A stretch of 64,000 nt of DNA. Origin: Bemisia tabaci. Taxonomy: Eukaryota > Arthropoda > Insecta > Hemiptera > Aleyrodidae. The DNA is taken from contig NC_092793.1 of NCBI RefSeq assembly GCF_918797505.1, positions 86,130,411-86,194,410 of the forward strand, written 5' to 3'. Of the stretch, positions 22,812 to 33,443 are shown one piece after another (the first letter of the stretch is position 1; each line of letters opens with the position of its first letter). Position numbers and translations under genes: made by a program. Below the pieces are notes generated by a model that saw nothing but the letters and a program-made list of their open reading frames with translations, was not told where the DNA came from and did not search any database.

Positions 22812-23240
22812 TCAGTCGATGGAAAACGGTTGGAAAGAGCGTACATCACTAGCGTGTTGAACGCTCAAAATCGAGCTTTGAATAGTATCATGGCTGCTTA
22901 ACAACAAGAAAAAGCCGTGGAAGTGCCCATCCAATGCGATATTCGTGATGAATTTTATACACAAGGTGAACTGCATGAAGACTGCGTGGAACAAATTAAT
23001 AAGGAGGGTATTAACGATGAAACGCATATCAAAAAGGAGCACACCAATGTTGAAACGCTCATCCAATGTGATCTTTGTGATGAGTTTTATGCGGAAGGAA
23101 AGAATCATGAGAAATCTCCGGGACTCATAAAAAAGATGTCCACCAGAAAAGACGCCTCATCGATCTCTCCATCAGCTGCGACGACAACGAGAATCAGGAA
23201 TATTTTGACGTATGTAAGATCTCATGAAAACATGAAGAAT
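22812..23240 (+). pseudogene. Degraded ORF with repeated zinc-finger-like segments
   Basis: One frame reads as protein-like from about 22812. It has an in-frame TAA at about 22902 and then continues about 110 codons. Two imperfect copies of a segment occur, IQCDIRDEFYTQGELHED and IQCDLCDEFYAEGKNHEK, about 40 residues apart. The second has CxxC followed by a His, reminiscent of a degenerate C2H2 finger. The frame then runs into a foldback-type repeat at 23240. The family was not recognised. The stop and abrupt 3' end argue for a pseudogene or gene fragment, perhaps from a transposon. Confidence 0.4.
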
Positions 23241-23475
23241 CCAGGGTTATCCAAAAGTCACCTACCACCCCTATAACTTTTTTCCTAATTGAGATAGAAG
23301 TTTGAAACTTTGGGAATGTTCCTCGGTCTAAAGTAGCAAGTTTTTGGTCCCCCCAAAATTTGGGGGGGGGGCGGTCCCCACTGAGAGGGGCGGGGGCTAA
23401 CTTTTTTTTATACAAATGGCAACTCCCCCTTTGTGATACCTTATTCGGAAGACAATAAAAAAAGAAAAGTTTTGG
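23240..23475. mobile_element. Partial copy of the foldback-element terminus
   Basis: CCAGGGTTATCCAAAAGTCAC continues with CTAATTGAGATAGAAGTTTGAAACTTTGGGAATGTTCC-like sequence, a poly-G run, ACAAATGGCAACTCCCC and TTGTGATACCTTATTCGGAAG. This is the order seen in the termini at 1689, 29412 and 29820. Only one arm is present; it lies against the zinc-finger-like pseudogene. Confidence 0.7.
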
Positions 23476-23618
23476 CTTTGATCTATACAATCCATTATTC
23501 CGTGGGTACTCGTTGTAATGAGGATAATATAGAATTAAACACTTTTGCGTAAACCTTACATCCCTTTATTGGGTTCTCATACAGATCACATACGACGCCA
23601 CTTCCCAGACTACTCGTC

Positions 23619-24135
23619 AGCCTCAGTGGTGTAGTGGTCAAGGCAGTTCGCTGCCAACACTGAGGTCCCGGGTTCAATCCCCGGAGGTGACACTCAAATA
23701 TCAGTCATCGTGACCGTGGATGACTATGCTACTCCAATACCCTGATCCTTCGAGGTAACAGGGTGCGGGAGGGACATAGTCACCCAGTAAGTAATCCGTC
23801 CGCACTGTTCGACTGGGTTGTGAAAGAATCTGTGGTCACTGGTAGTGTGCGCGTCTGCCAGCGCTACCTATCAGTGGAGATTGCAACAACACAGTCCAAC
23901 TCGGTGGAGGCATGGCCGTGCTCCGAAAATCCGTGCTCTGCAGCGTCTGCCACAGTCTTCGACAAGACCTACGGCCGCTGAGCCTTGCAGGAATATAGCG
24001 GATACACAATGTGTCAATGATTAGAGGTTAAGGAGCACGGTCTAACTTCGGGGTGCACGACGGCAGGGTTCCTGCCAGTTCCGGCCTTGGCCTTTGAGGG
24101 CGGCTTGCCGGTCAACCCGACCTTACTTACTTATT
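23619..24135 (+). repeat. tRNA-derived SINE with CTTA-repeat tail
   Basis: The head has box A (TGGTGTAGTGG, 23629-23639) and box B (GGTTCAATCCC). The would-be anticodon arm is a tight GGCAG-TTCG-CTGCC hairpin, so this is not a functional tRNA. A body of about 430 bp follows (GTGACACTCAAATATCAGTC..., AGGGACATAGTCACCC...), ending in ACTTACTTACTTATTTT. Box A/B head, unrelated body and short tandem tail are the SINE layout. RNA polymerase III transcription is inferred from the boxes. Confidence 0.8.
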
Positions 24136-24560
24136 TTCTAGACTACTCGTCCCGCACGCATATTTCCCGCGACCGCGCCTCTCGGAAGTGCCACACCAAA
24201 ACTAAACAACATCGCCGTCGTATGAAAAATTACGCAATCTCATCACGCCCCGTAATTTACATCGGCGTGTCTGAAAAAAACATAACCTCTTTAAGTTTTA
24301 ATCGGAACCAATAATTCCTCATAAAGATAGAACAAAAATTAAATATTTAAAATGAATAATATATACACGAATAAATGAGAAATTGACCACAGATCATCGA
24401 TACCATCCCCTTCAATTTCTCAAGTTTCATGGCATGACACTAAACACTTCCTGAATTAAGTATGCACGAAAAAAAAGTAAAATGAAAAAAATTATCCATT
24501 TTCCTAAAATACGAAATAAATACCTTCATTCCCTTAATTTTATTTTATTTTTTATTTTTA
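24136..24560. other. No gene recognised
   Basis: AT-rich sequence between the SINE tail and the Copia fragment; no recognisable feature. Confidence 0.35.
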
Positions 24561-24564
24561 TGAA

Positions 24565-25010
24565 AAAAACTTGCCTTTTAACATAGCGTCTCGGAATTTT
24601 GTTCACTTGATATTCCCCAGTGATTTGGTGAGAATATCCGCTATTTAGTTATCTGTACTAATGTATTGTAACTTTATTTCTCCACTTTTGGTTTTTTCAT
24701 GGAGAAAATGATATTTCACATCTATATGTTTGGACCTCCTATCATTTTTCTCATTCTTTGCCATAGTTATACTGCTGGTATTGTCCACATGTACTTACAT
24801 TTACATCTACTTTTATGCCAGTTAACTCATAAATTAAATCTTTCAAGTACGTAGCCTCTCTCATTGCCTCGACACACGCAATGTATTCTGCTTCTGTGCT
24901 GCTTAAACTCGCAATCGGCTGCCGTGCGTCTCGAGCACCAACTTTTGGGTCCTCCCGCCAGAAAAACGACGTATCCTGTAATTGATCTATTTGTTTCATA
25001 GTCCCCAGCG
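24565..25010 (-). pseudogene. Copia-type RNase H fragment
   Basis: On the minus strand the reading (with breaks) gives the C-terminal RNase H of a Ty1/Copia polyprotein. It starts with a GYVVFLAGGP segment near 24970, followed by the LSSTEAEYIA block at about 24915-24885 and EATYLKDL. After a frameshift near 24790 come NEKNDRRSKHIDVKYHFLHE at about 24750-24690 and an IADILTKSLG-like block at about 24645. Breaks: one frameshift near 24940, one near 24790, and in-frame stops near 24650 and 24615. No LTR was seen. It is a 3' fragment abutting the polymerase pseudogene on the other strand. Confidence 0.85.
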
Positions 25011-25029
25011 AAGCCGAGTATTATTAAAC

Positions 25030-26835
25030 TCTACCCGGTTTCGTGCTCAACGCCTCTTCGAAAATGACCATAGTGAAGATCCATTTTTTCAAGGATATGG
25101 ATATGGTGTTTCTGATAATGAGCTCAATCCGAGGCGGTATAACACAGGTGGTAAAGCGTCACGCTGTGGCCAACAATGCGTGCCGGAACAATTCCTCCCT
25201 GAATAAACTAACTCCTACATCCAATACGTGGATGTCACAGCAAATCTCTTCCGTACGATGACTACAGTTGGGACTCCGAAGGAGAGGAGTCGCATCCGAC
25301 GCATCCTGCAATCCGTTATTGGATCTGAGGTAGATTATTCCTGACCTTCCAGACGATGCTCCGATCGGTTACATCCTCGATGTAGATTTATGGACCACTA
25401 GACAGGGTATGAAATTCAGCATTCTGATACATGTTTCTCAGCCAAAATTTTACGTAGAGCACGATGCGCACAATAAAAATTACCGAAATTGACTCCTTAC
25501 GAAGATATTTAATGATTCTTGATGCGTGAATTCAAACCACCCGCTCATGAAAACTCAATACTCTACGTGATTCACATCGCGCGCTAAACGTTATCATGAC
25601 AGTCTCTGCGATGTAAAAATCTGGCAACCTCAATCTTGACGCTTTGGCCCAGCTATAGCAAATTACTTATAGTTTGATCAACACACGGTGGGAAATGAAC
25701 ATTGCTCGTTTGAGAAGCTTGCTGAAACCGTTGTTGTGCTCGATTTGACTCACGTAGAGCTTTGAGTTCCTTGTCAGCAGGCAGTTCAAATTCCTCTTAA
25801 CCAATGTGAAATAAAAACGTTAATATCTTCGTTAGGAGTTGGTTTCAGTGATTTTCGTTTTGTGAATCGTGTTCTACGTGAAATTCTGGTTAAGAAACTA
25901 GTATTGGATTACTTAAATTCGTACGTTGTCTAGTGGTCCATTGTACCCGGAGCACCTGCACGACTCGCATAAGGATCTACCGTTCCTGTGTAAAAACGAA
26001 GTTCCACCGACCGGAGTGGTTAAGGTATCGAAGCTTCTGACGACACTTGCCGGAAAATCGCCCTGCGTTCATCATTACGTCATGCTGTAACAAGCCCTCG
26101 CTCACAGTTTGAAATTCGTTCAAATCAACCGGGCGATCAAATTTCGTCAGGCTCCGTTCTTAAAACCCTTCATCGACCTGAATGCTCGCTTGAGGCAGGA
26201 GCTACCAACTCCTTTCACCAAACGCTGTTATAACCAAGAAGCGACGCTTGTCACAGTAAAAATCATAAAGTACCTTCCAAAGCGTGAGAATATAAAATTG
26301 AGGACGAACAGTAAATAGATTTTAAAGGCGATTTCACGGGTGGATTTCATAGATTGAACCATTTTCAATGGAAAGTTAGTGGCCATCCACTTGCGAAGAA
26401 CCGAAGTCGTCATCGACAGACCAATGATCGTAAGCTTTTCAATACTCGATCTGATTAAAGTATACTTCAATCAATTCCACTATGATCACATGCTCTCAAA
26501 ATATAGCCCGGAGTAAGTTCAACTTCTCTACATGGATTTACTCATCATGGATCTACTCATTCATCTACGAGAGAACTTCACAAAACCTCTACAAAGACAG
26601 GATGACCTATGAACCCATATACGACACTTCCGACTTCCCAGAGGTCATCAATGTCGAAGCATGCAAAACCGAAAAGTAATGGAAACGTTCAAAGACGAAA
26701 CGGCAGGTTGAGCCATTGCCGAGTTCGTCACTCTGCGACCAAAAATGTACGCCTACCGATTCGTCGACTGTGCAGTTGAAAAACAAGCAAAAGTTGTATC
26801 AGTGGGAGTGTTTAGATCGCTAAACTACGACAACT
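25030..26835 (+). pseudogene. Polinton/adintovirus-type DNA polymerase B, decayed
   Basis: Plus-strand fragments, in order, match a protein-primed family B DNA polymerase of the Polinton/Maverick (adintovirus-like) type. They are a RGGI-(S/T)Q segment near 25125; the IGYIL-VDL block near 25360-25390, split by the MITE at 25391-25940; the YPEHLHD block at 25943-25965; an FLKPFIDLN block near 26155-26185; a DLVAIHL-like and SILDL block near 26375-26455; a segment where the catalytic YxDTDS should lie, near 26525-26570; a YDTSDFP block near 26620; and an EFV-LRPKMYAY block near 26720-26760. There are several frameshifts and in-frame stops. The metal-binding DTDS is not intact: the sequence there carries a local duplication. 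This is the internal-to-palm part only; exonuclease motifs were not found. It is non-functional. Virus versus transposon origin cannot be separated from this fragment. Confidence 0.75.
25391..25940. mobile_element. 550 bp MITE inside the polymerase pseudogene
   Basis: The termini TGGACCACTAGACAGGGT and its mirror (GTCTAGTGGTCCA at 25928-25940) begin inverted repeats of about 100 bp, imperfect and containing a TTTTACGTAGAGCACGAT-type block. The insertion lies between codons of a conserved polymerase block. The flanks TTA (left) and TTG (right) suggest a 3-base duplication of the PIF/Harbinger kind (TWA) with one change. A fragment of the interior recurs near 32700-32790. Confidence 0.8.
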
Positions 26836-26839
26836 CCCT

Positions 26840-26965
26840 GAGCGAAAACTCCAAAAATGCCCATTTTTCGGGGAAAACTAGCTTTCCCGGAAAATTGAAA
26901 GTTGATGGACAAAAATGGAGGTCATATTCGGATTCAGCGCCTCATAATACAAATCGATTAAAATA
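26840..26965 (-). repeat. Single copy of the ~170 bp 28 kb repeat
   Basis: On the minus strand this reads GCGCTGAATCCGAATATGAC-CTCC followed by AATTTTCCGGGAAAGCTAG, the order found in the 28.0-29.0 kb array. It follows directly after the last polymerase block, so the coding homology stops here. Confidence 0.6.
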
Positions 26966-27214
26966 CCTCGTATCGAACAAACGGATCTGTGAACTGCAAT
27001 ATCCCGAAGAGGGTACCGATGCGGTAAACGAACTATGGAAAGACTCGAGGTGGACGGAAGCTATGATTTTAGGATAGTTTTGTTTGGAGATTATTGAAGA
27101 ATACGAAAATATCATGCAACGACTCGAGGTGAAATTATCACTACTAGAAAATGGGATCAAACAATTAGTGGTTCCAGACGATCATCAATCGATCATGAAA
27201 GGAAAAATATGCCG

Positions 27215-27350
27215 CGAAGAATTCCAACCCACGAACTACAAGGATACGTTCCTCGTGGAGAAAGTTCTGCGTCACAAGAAAACCAGGCCTTCGTCAAATG
27301 GTTGGGTCTGGACGTAAGTCACATTAGTTGGATCGACAGTAAGGATTTCG
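27215..27350 (+). pseudogene. Chromodomain of a retroviral-type (Polinton) integrase
   Basis: A FLVEKVLRHKK segment and, after a frameshift near 27285, a VKWLGL-x-WIDSKDFV segment form the chromo-like tail that ends Polinton/Maverick integrases. The integrase core is not recognised upstream (27080-27210 is charged but unassigned). Its place 400 bp after the polymerase remnant and on the same strand supports one decayed Polinton-type element, although the intervening repeat shows rearrangement. Confidence 0.55.
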
Positions 27351-27354
27351 TATC

Positions 27355-28000
27355 AATAGTATCCATTTATTCTCTTCTCAATATTGCACGGAAGAAATTA
27401 TGAGCGACAAAATAATTCTCATAACCATCGTCGTTGCTGAAGTGACTTCCACAACGGTCAAAAACTCATCCGAAGCAAACAACACAATGTGCCAGACCCA
27501 TCCGGAAATCAAATGCGCACCTTCTACCTAGACGGATGTTCTTCTATTCATCTTGAGATTGCTGACGCTCATTTGTTCCGTTCCGTATCTGCACTTCAAG
27601 TCCCTGTCATCACTCGCAAAATCCGTTTCACCAGGATGTCCCGTGAGAAAAACCAATCGGAAAGTCGATTTTAAGTTCAAAGAAGGAGAGGGGATCGGTG
27701 TTTGTGGTTGACAACACATACGTTTTATAAGGTTGACTTTTTTAAACGTGGACGTTTTTAAATAAATCGGCTCGTGCGAAAACCGCTAATGTCCATTTTT
27801 TATATTTTGAGATTCTTGGGTTAAAATACTCTCGGAGGTCACACACACTCATTAATGTGGTGAAAATGTTCGTTCTTTAGGTTTGAACTCCTTTTTAAGG
27901 GGGGGGGGGGGGGCGGGCGTGGTCCAAATCATTCGAAAACCGCTAATGTCCATTTTTCGTTTTATGCCTAATAATACTGTACAACAAACCAAAATGAAAA
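27355..28000. other. No gene; two copies of a short motif
   Basis: GCGAAAACCGCTAATGTCCA occurs at about 27777 and, nearly identical, at about 27938, separated by a poly-G run. A short Met-initiated frame at 27401 ends at about 27530 without recognisable homology. Otherwise featureless. Confidence 0.4.
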
Positions 28001-28009
28001 AATGTTTCC

Positions 28010-29060
28010 TGGACGACATCAGGTGACCTTTATGCATTTTGAGGTGCTGAATCTGATTATGACCTCCGTTTTTTTTCCATCGCCCTCCAATTTTTCGAGA
28101 AAGCCGATTTTACTCGGAAAAATTGTCATTTTTGGTGTTTTTCCAAATGTTACTCCCTGCAGAATGTACGTAGAATTTTTCCCAGCTACGAGATACGATT
28201 TCACCGATGTCCTCCTAACTGCTGAGTCCGAAAATTACCTTAACTTTTCCCGTTCAACTCTCAGTTTTCCGACAAAGCGACTTTTTCCTGGGAAAATGAG
28301 CAAATTTGACGCATATTTTTCAGGCATGCAATTTATTTGTATATATTCCTGGACACGTGGTAGTGTGCTACTTATGTGTTCTAAGCTGTAGAATCTGAAT
28401 ATGACCTCGGTTTTTTTTCTATCGCCTGCCAGTTTTCCGGCAAAGCCGATTTTTCCGAGCCTAAAATTGTGTATCGTAAAAGCTTTCTTGGACTCAAAGT
28501 GTATTAAAAATACATATAAAAAATGTCTCCTATGTGTGGTACACAGATTTCTTTGTATTTTGAAGAATTGAAATATGATCTCAGATTTTTCCGATCACCC
28601 ATCCTTTTCCCGGAAAAGCCGCTTTTACCAAAAAAACGCTCTTTTCAGGTATTTTTGCGATAATTTTCCTGTTCTAAGGCATTTCAGAAATTTTCCGAGA
28701 TCCTTTTTATATGTCTCTTGCTGTATTAAGAGGCACTGAACTTTATTTAGACCTTCACTCATCTTCGACAACCTCCCGTTTTCCAGAAGGTCCGATTTTT
28801 TCGGGCCAAAAGCTTTCCGGACCGTATTCCCACTGCCAGGGAAATTCAAAATATTTTCCACATGTGGAATACATCGATTCTCATGTAATTTGAGCTAAAA
28901 ACCCTTATTATGACCTCTGATATTCGTTATCGCCCACTTATCTTACGGAAAACCCTTAAAAAAGGAAAAGCCCTTAAACCCGGAAAGTTTTTACGATAAA
29001 CAATTGTAGGTCAAGAAAAATCGGCTTAAAAATTCGGATTTAGCGCCTCAAAATACGTTA
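28010..29060. repeat. ~170 bp degenerate tandem array, six units
   Basis: A block TGAATCTGA(A/T)TATGACCTCCG, then about 20 bases, then TTTTCCG(G)AAAAGCCGATTTT, recurs with its GACCTC position near 28060, 28235, 28403, 28579, 28749 and 28912 (spacing 163-176). Units are diverged. Single copies occur at 26840 (inverted) and 16332. Satellite-like, function unknown. Confidence 0.7.
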
Positions 29061-29144
29061 GAGTAACCTTTCCTCTCCCAGGAGGCATACTTGAACGTAT
29101 GCGTTTTCGAAGTTTAAAACCGTCCAATCATGCGAAAACCGCTA

Positions 29145-31615
29145 ATTAATCCAGGCGCCTGGTAAGTCTACCTGGAATTTTGGGTATTTAGCGATTTTTT
29201 TGGCTCACTTTATGTTTTTGGGTCGCTGAATCCGAACCTGAAGTTTCCTACCGCGTATCTGGTGAGCTTTTTCCGCCATTTTGAAAAATGGCCTAAAAAG
29301 GCCTTTTTGCGGTTTTTTTTTTTATATTGCGGCTACGCATGAGAAAAAGTCCCGGATTTAGTTAATGTTTTGAATAGCTGACATAATTTGGAAGAAAATA
29401 GTGTATACATACAGGGTGTTCGAAAAGTCCCCTCCCCCCCTCTAACTTTTGACCTAATTGAGGTAGAGATTTGAAACTTGGAGGGTGTTCCTAGATCAAA
29501 GGGAGCTACTTTTTGACCCCCCCCCCAACATTTGGGGGGGGGGGGTTACGGACCCTAACTTTTTTTTTTCAAATGGGAAGACCCCCTTTGTGATACCTCG
29601 TTCGAAAGAGCATAAAAGAAGAAAATTTTTCGCGCAAACCCGAAGTCATTATCTCAAACCGTTTCAAAATGGCGGCCGGTCAAAGTTCAAAATGGCCAAA
29701 AATTGGCACCTCTGACCGCGGCAAGCCGGATCGCGCGTTGATAGGTGCGCCGCGAAAACGTGAATGGGCGCGATGTTCACGATGCTGTATCTTCCTCAAT
29801 TTTTAAGCAAACCTAGCATGCAGGGTGTTCGAAAAGTCCCCTCCCCCCCTCTAACTTTTGACCTAATTGAGGTAGAGATTTGAAACTTGGAGGGTGTTCT
29901 TAGATGAAAGGGAGCTACTTTTTGACCCCCCCCCAAAATTTTGGGGGTCCCCCCTTGGGGGGGGGGGGGGGTTACGGACCCTAACTTTTTTTTTTCAAAT
30001 GGGAAGACCCCCTTTGTGATACCTCGTTCGAAAGAGCATAAAAAAAGAAAATTTTTCGCGCAAGCCCGAAGTCATTATCTCAAACCGTTTCAAAATGGCG
30101 GCCGGTCAAAGTTCAAAATGGCCGAAAATTGGCACCTCTGCTATTTGCACATGGATTTGCATGAAACTTGGTATCAGGGGGTATTTTGGCACAAGAAAAA
30201 CGAATTTGACGTTAGATTTTTTAAAAAAACCCTAATTTTTCAAAATGGCCGCCGGTTTAGGCTCAAAGTGGCCGACTATTTGACAAACTCGATTTCTTGC
30301 CAATGGATTCACCTGAAATTCGGTATCTGGGGGTATTTTGACCCGAGAAGAACGAATTTGACGTTAGATTTTTAAACAAACCCTAATTTTTCAAAATGGC
30401 CGCCGATTAAAGTTCAAAACGGTCAACAGTTGGCAACCTCGACTTTTTGCCGATGAATTCGCCTGAAACTCAGCTAATCGTTTTCCTCCTACCCAGATAC
30501 CCCCGAACACCGAGTTTCAGGCGAATTCATCGGCAAAAAGTCGAGGTTGCCAACTGTTGACCGTTTTGAACTTTAATCGGCGGCCATTTTGAAAAATTAG
30601 GGTTTGTTTAAAAATCTAACGTCAAATTCGTTCTTCTCGGGTCAAAATACCCCCAGATACCGAATTTCAGGTGAATCCATTGGCAAGAAATCGAGTTTGT
30701 CAAATAGTCTGCCACTTTGAGCCTAAACCGGCGGCCATTTTGAAAAATTAGGGTTTTTTTAAAAAATCTAACGTCAAATTCGTTTTTCTTGTGCCAAAAT
30801 ACCCCCTGATACCGAGTTTCATGCAAATCCATGTGCAAATAGCAGAGGTGCCAATTTTCGGCCATTTTGAACTTTGACCGGCCGCCATTTTGAAACGGTT
30901 TGAGATAATGACTTCGGGCTTGCGCGAAAAATTTTCTTTTTTTATGCTCTTTCGAACGAGGTATCACAAAGGGGGTCTTCCCATTTGAAAAAAAAAGTTA
31001 GGGTCCGTAACCCCCCCCCCCCCCAAGGGGGGACCCCCAAAATTTTGGGGGGGGGTCAAAAAGTAGCTCCCTTTCATCTAAGAACACCCTCCAAGTTTCA
31101 AATCTCTACCTCAATTAGGTCAAAAGTTAGAGGGGGGGAGGGGACTTTTCGAACACCCTGCATGCTAGGTTTGCTTAAAAATTGAGGAAGATACAGCATC
31201 GTGAACATCGCGCCCATTCACGTTTTCGCGGCGCACCTATCAACGCGCGATCCGGCTTGCCGCGGTCAGGCAAGTTCCGAAGCGTTCCAAAGTTCCGAGA
31301 TCCGAGGTTCCTCAATTTTTAAGCAAACCTAGCTTATTCATATACCACTTTCTTCCAAATTATGTCAGCTGTTCAAAACATTAACTAAATCTGGGACTTT
31401 TTGTCATGCGTAGCCGCTATATAAGAAAACACCGTAAAAAAGGCCTTTTTAGTGCATTTTTTCAAAATGGCGGAAAATGCTCACCAGATACGCGGTAGGA
31501 AACTTCAGATTCGGATTCTGCGACCCAAAAAACACATAGTAAGCCAAAATAATCGTTGTGTACCCGAAATTCTAGGTAGCCTCATTTTTAGCCACCAGGC
31601 GCGTGGACTAATTGT
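29145..31615. mobile_element. 2.5 kb nested palindrome with CAGGGTGTTCG inner ends
   Basis: The inner palindrome runs from 29820 (CAGGGTGTTCGAAAAGTCCC) to about 31161 (its complement), with arms of about 660 bp meeting near 30490. Its arms carry CGGCCATTTTGAA blocks and poly-G/poly-C. Outside it, 29712-29819 mirrors 31162-31268 (GACCGCGGCAAGCCGGATCG), and 29145-29410 mirrors 31340-31615 more loosely (CAGATACGCGGTAGGAAACT). A truncated direct copy of the terminus occupies 29412-29711. It belongs to the family of the 1689-2948 foldback. No coding capacity; flanking mirrored sequence hides any target duplication. Confidence 0.8.
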
Positions 31616-31619
31616 CCAG

Positions 31620-33022
31620 TTTATTGCTGGTAGTTTCACGATGAAACTTGTTGTAAGTGGCGCAATTCTCCAGAATTTAATTTTTAACTTTATTTGAATG
31701 ATAATCTAGCGCTTTAATATCTTAAGAATGAATTTTGAAAAAATCAAACGGCTCCAAAACTCGGCGATTTTCACGTATCATGCGAAAACTGCTGATGTCA
31801 AGAGTCCTTTCTCTTTAATTACTCCGTCCGAGACAGAAGAGGAGCTGGAAACTGTTAGGGATCCTTTTCTACAATCCACTCCTGTAATATCAAATTCTGA
31901 ACATTTATTAATCCCACGTTTTGAAGGCTTCTACCTACAGTTTTTGGCAGTTCTCTCAAAATTAGAGAAAATGAACATTAGCGGTTTTCGCATAAGCCGA
32001 TTCAATATAGATGTTATTAAAACGGTAACAACAACTTTCTAAAAAAAAAAATTTTTATTTATTTGATTCATCAACCTGAGTATTGCAACATGTAGACCCA
32101 ATTGCTGGTTCCAAAGTACCCAGCACTAAGGTCCAAGGTTCTGATACACACCTTTAAGCGCTTAGAAACGTACTCCCGCCACTAAAAGTTAAAATTCCCG
32201 AACTAGACCCTACTCTACAGTTCCGGATACCAGACCCATTCCGGAAAATACGGTCTACTCTTTCCGAAATATCTCAAGTCTGAAATTTACCAATTTATGC
32301 GCAATCTGACTACACTGTTAGTAATAATAATTTAATTTCTCGCACCATCTAGCATCACTGTTAAAATTTAATTTTTCGCACTATCCGGCGCTACTGTAAA
32401 ATCCGATCTTGCGAAGTTTTACCAATAATTAAATCATTAATTGATTTGTATTAATTTATTTTTTGTTTATGCGCCTAACATCGCTGTTGCATTACCTGCA
32501 TGTTGAAGGGGCAACATGTAATAATAGATATTATTCGAATCACCCGGAGAATGAAGGGGCAAAATACAATACTTTTTGCAATGTTGCCACATAGTCCAAT
32601 ACCTACCTCACAATACTGTAGTTTAATTCGTATTTTTCTGCAATGCGGCTACAAACTTTTGGGCTTAAATTGACATTTTCATACTATTAGTTGGTGTCCA
32701 CGTATCAAAATTTTACGTAGACTACGATAGACAGGGTAAAACTTTGCAAATTCAACTCACGTTGGGGAATAACTGTTTTTGTCTCCGTCAGTAGGTCATT
32801 TGAATCACTTTTATTTCAAAAATATTGTGTTGTTTGAAAGTGCAGCAGTCTCAGGAACGGCCTTCGTTGTAACGAAAACCGCTCTCTAACGAGGGAATCG
32901 TTCGGTCTCCTATTTTAAATGCATGCATTTTTCTCCGGACGTAACGAGTATGGTAACATAAATACTCCCTCTGTAACGAGAGGCCGTCGACCTGGCACAT
33001 GGGTCAAAGTGCAGATTTACAC
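31620..33022. other. No gene; motif copies and a MITE fragment
   Basis: Copies of the GCGAAAA(C/T)CGCT motif lie near 31788 and, inverted, near 31975. Sequence at 32700-32790 resembles the interior of the MITE at 25391. No other feature. Confidence 0.35.
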
Positions 33023-33133
33023 CTTGTTCCAAGTCCAGCTCCTGCCTCATTTGTTCCGGAAGATTTGTGCTGAAAAAAACATTCGAATCAATTAAATATT
33101 CAGTAATCTGCCGCGCTTCTTTAGATAACATAT
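33023..33133 (-). CDS. Candidate minus-strand exon, unrecognised
   Basis: On the minus strand an acceptor-like tract (TTTTTCTGCTTTCTTC...AAAACAG) ends at 33134. The frame then reads MLSKEARQITEYLIDSNVFF and continues through a well-mixed, charged sequence to a possible donor CAAG-GTGTAA at 33022. Composition looks coding, but no family was recognised. Its proposed acceptor overlaps the plus-strand acceptor of the NDUFAF8-like exon, so at least one of the two readings needs transcript support. Confidence 0.3.
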
Positions 33134-33174
33134 CTGTTTTTCATTACAGAGAAGAAAGCAGAAAAACCTGAACA

Positions 33175-33375
33175 ATGGATGTTATCAAAACAGCTAAGGA
33201 CCGTCTGCGCAAGTATCCCAAGTTTTTAAGCCAATGTGGAACAGAAAGTATGCAATACGCTCAGTGTGTTCTGAAAAATGAAGATGAACTTAAGAAAAAT
33301 ATTTGTGCTGCTGAATTTGATAAATTGAAACAGTGCCTCAGAAACGCTGCTATGAAAGGTGGAACTCGACTCTAG
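33175..33375 (+). CDS. NDUFAF8: NDUFAF8-like complex I assembly factor
   Basis: A 66-residue ORF lies in one exon. The acceptor TTTTTCATTACAG ends at 33149, leaving 25 bases of 5' UTR and indicating an upstream non-coding exon. Two CX9C motifs are exact (CGTESMQYAQC and CAAEFDKLKQC), 15 residues apart by sequence, predicting a disulfide-linked CHCH hairpin imported by the MIA40 route into the mitochondrial intermembrane space. The N-terminal RLRKYPKFLSQCG segment and the CAAEFDKLKQCLRNAA end correspond to human NDUFAF8 (C17orf89), which partners NDUFAF5 in early complex I assembly. Length is close to the family norm (about 70). All four cysteines are present, so it appears intact. It is the second mitochondrial small CX9C protein in the window. 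Confidence 0.85.
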   Translation: MDVIKTAKDRLRKYPKFLSQCGTESMQYAQCVLKNEDELKKNICAAEFDKLKQCLRNAAMKGGTRL

Positions 33376-33443
33376 ACTCTGTGTTTGCTAATGTTTTCTC
33401 TACTCATATCTGACTCTTTTGCAAAATAATAAGCCAAAACTTT

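Noticed and set aside
23619..23700. Functional tRNA gene
   Set aside because: Box A and B match, but the anticodon arm is a TTCG tetraloop hairpin and a SINE body with repeat tail follows.
30608..30967. 119-codon minus-strand frame and its mirror at 29941-30375
   Set aside because: They are the two arms of the palindrome read in opposite directions; the amino-acid identity is the inverted repeat, not a conserved protein.
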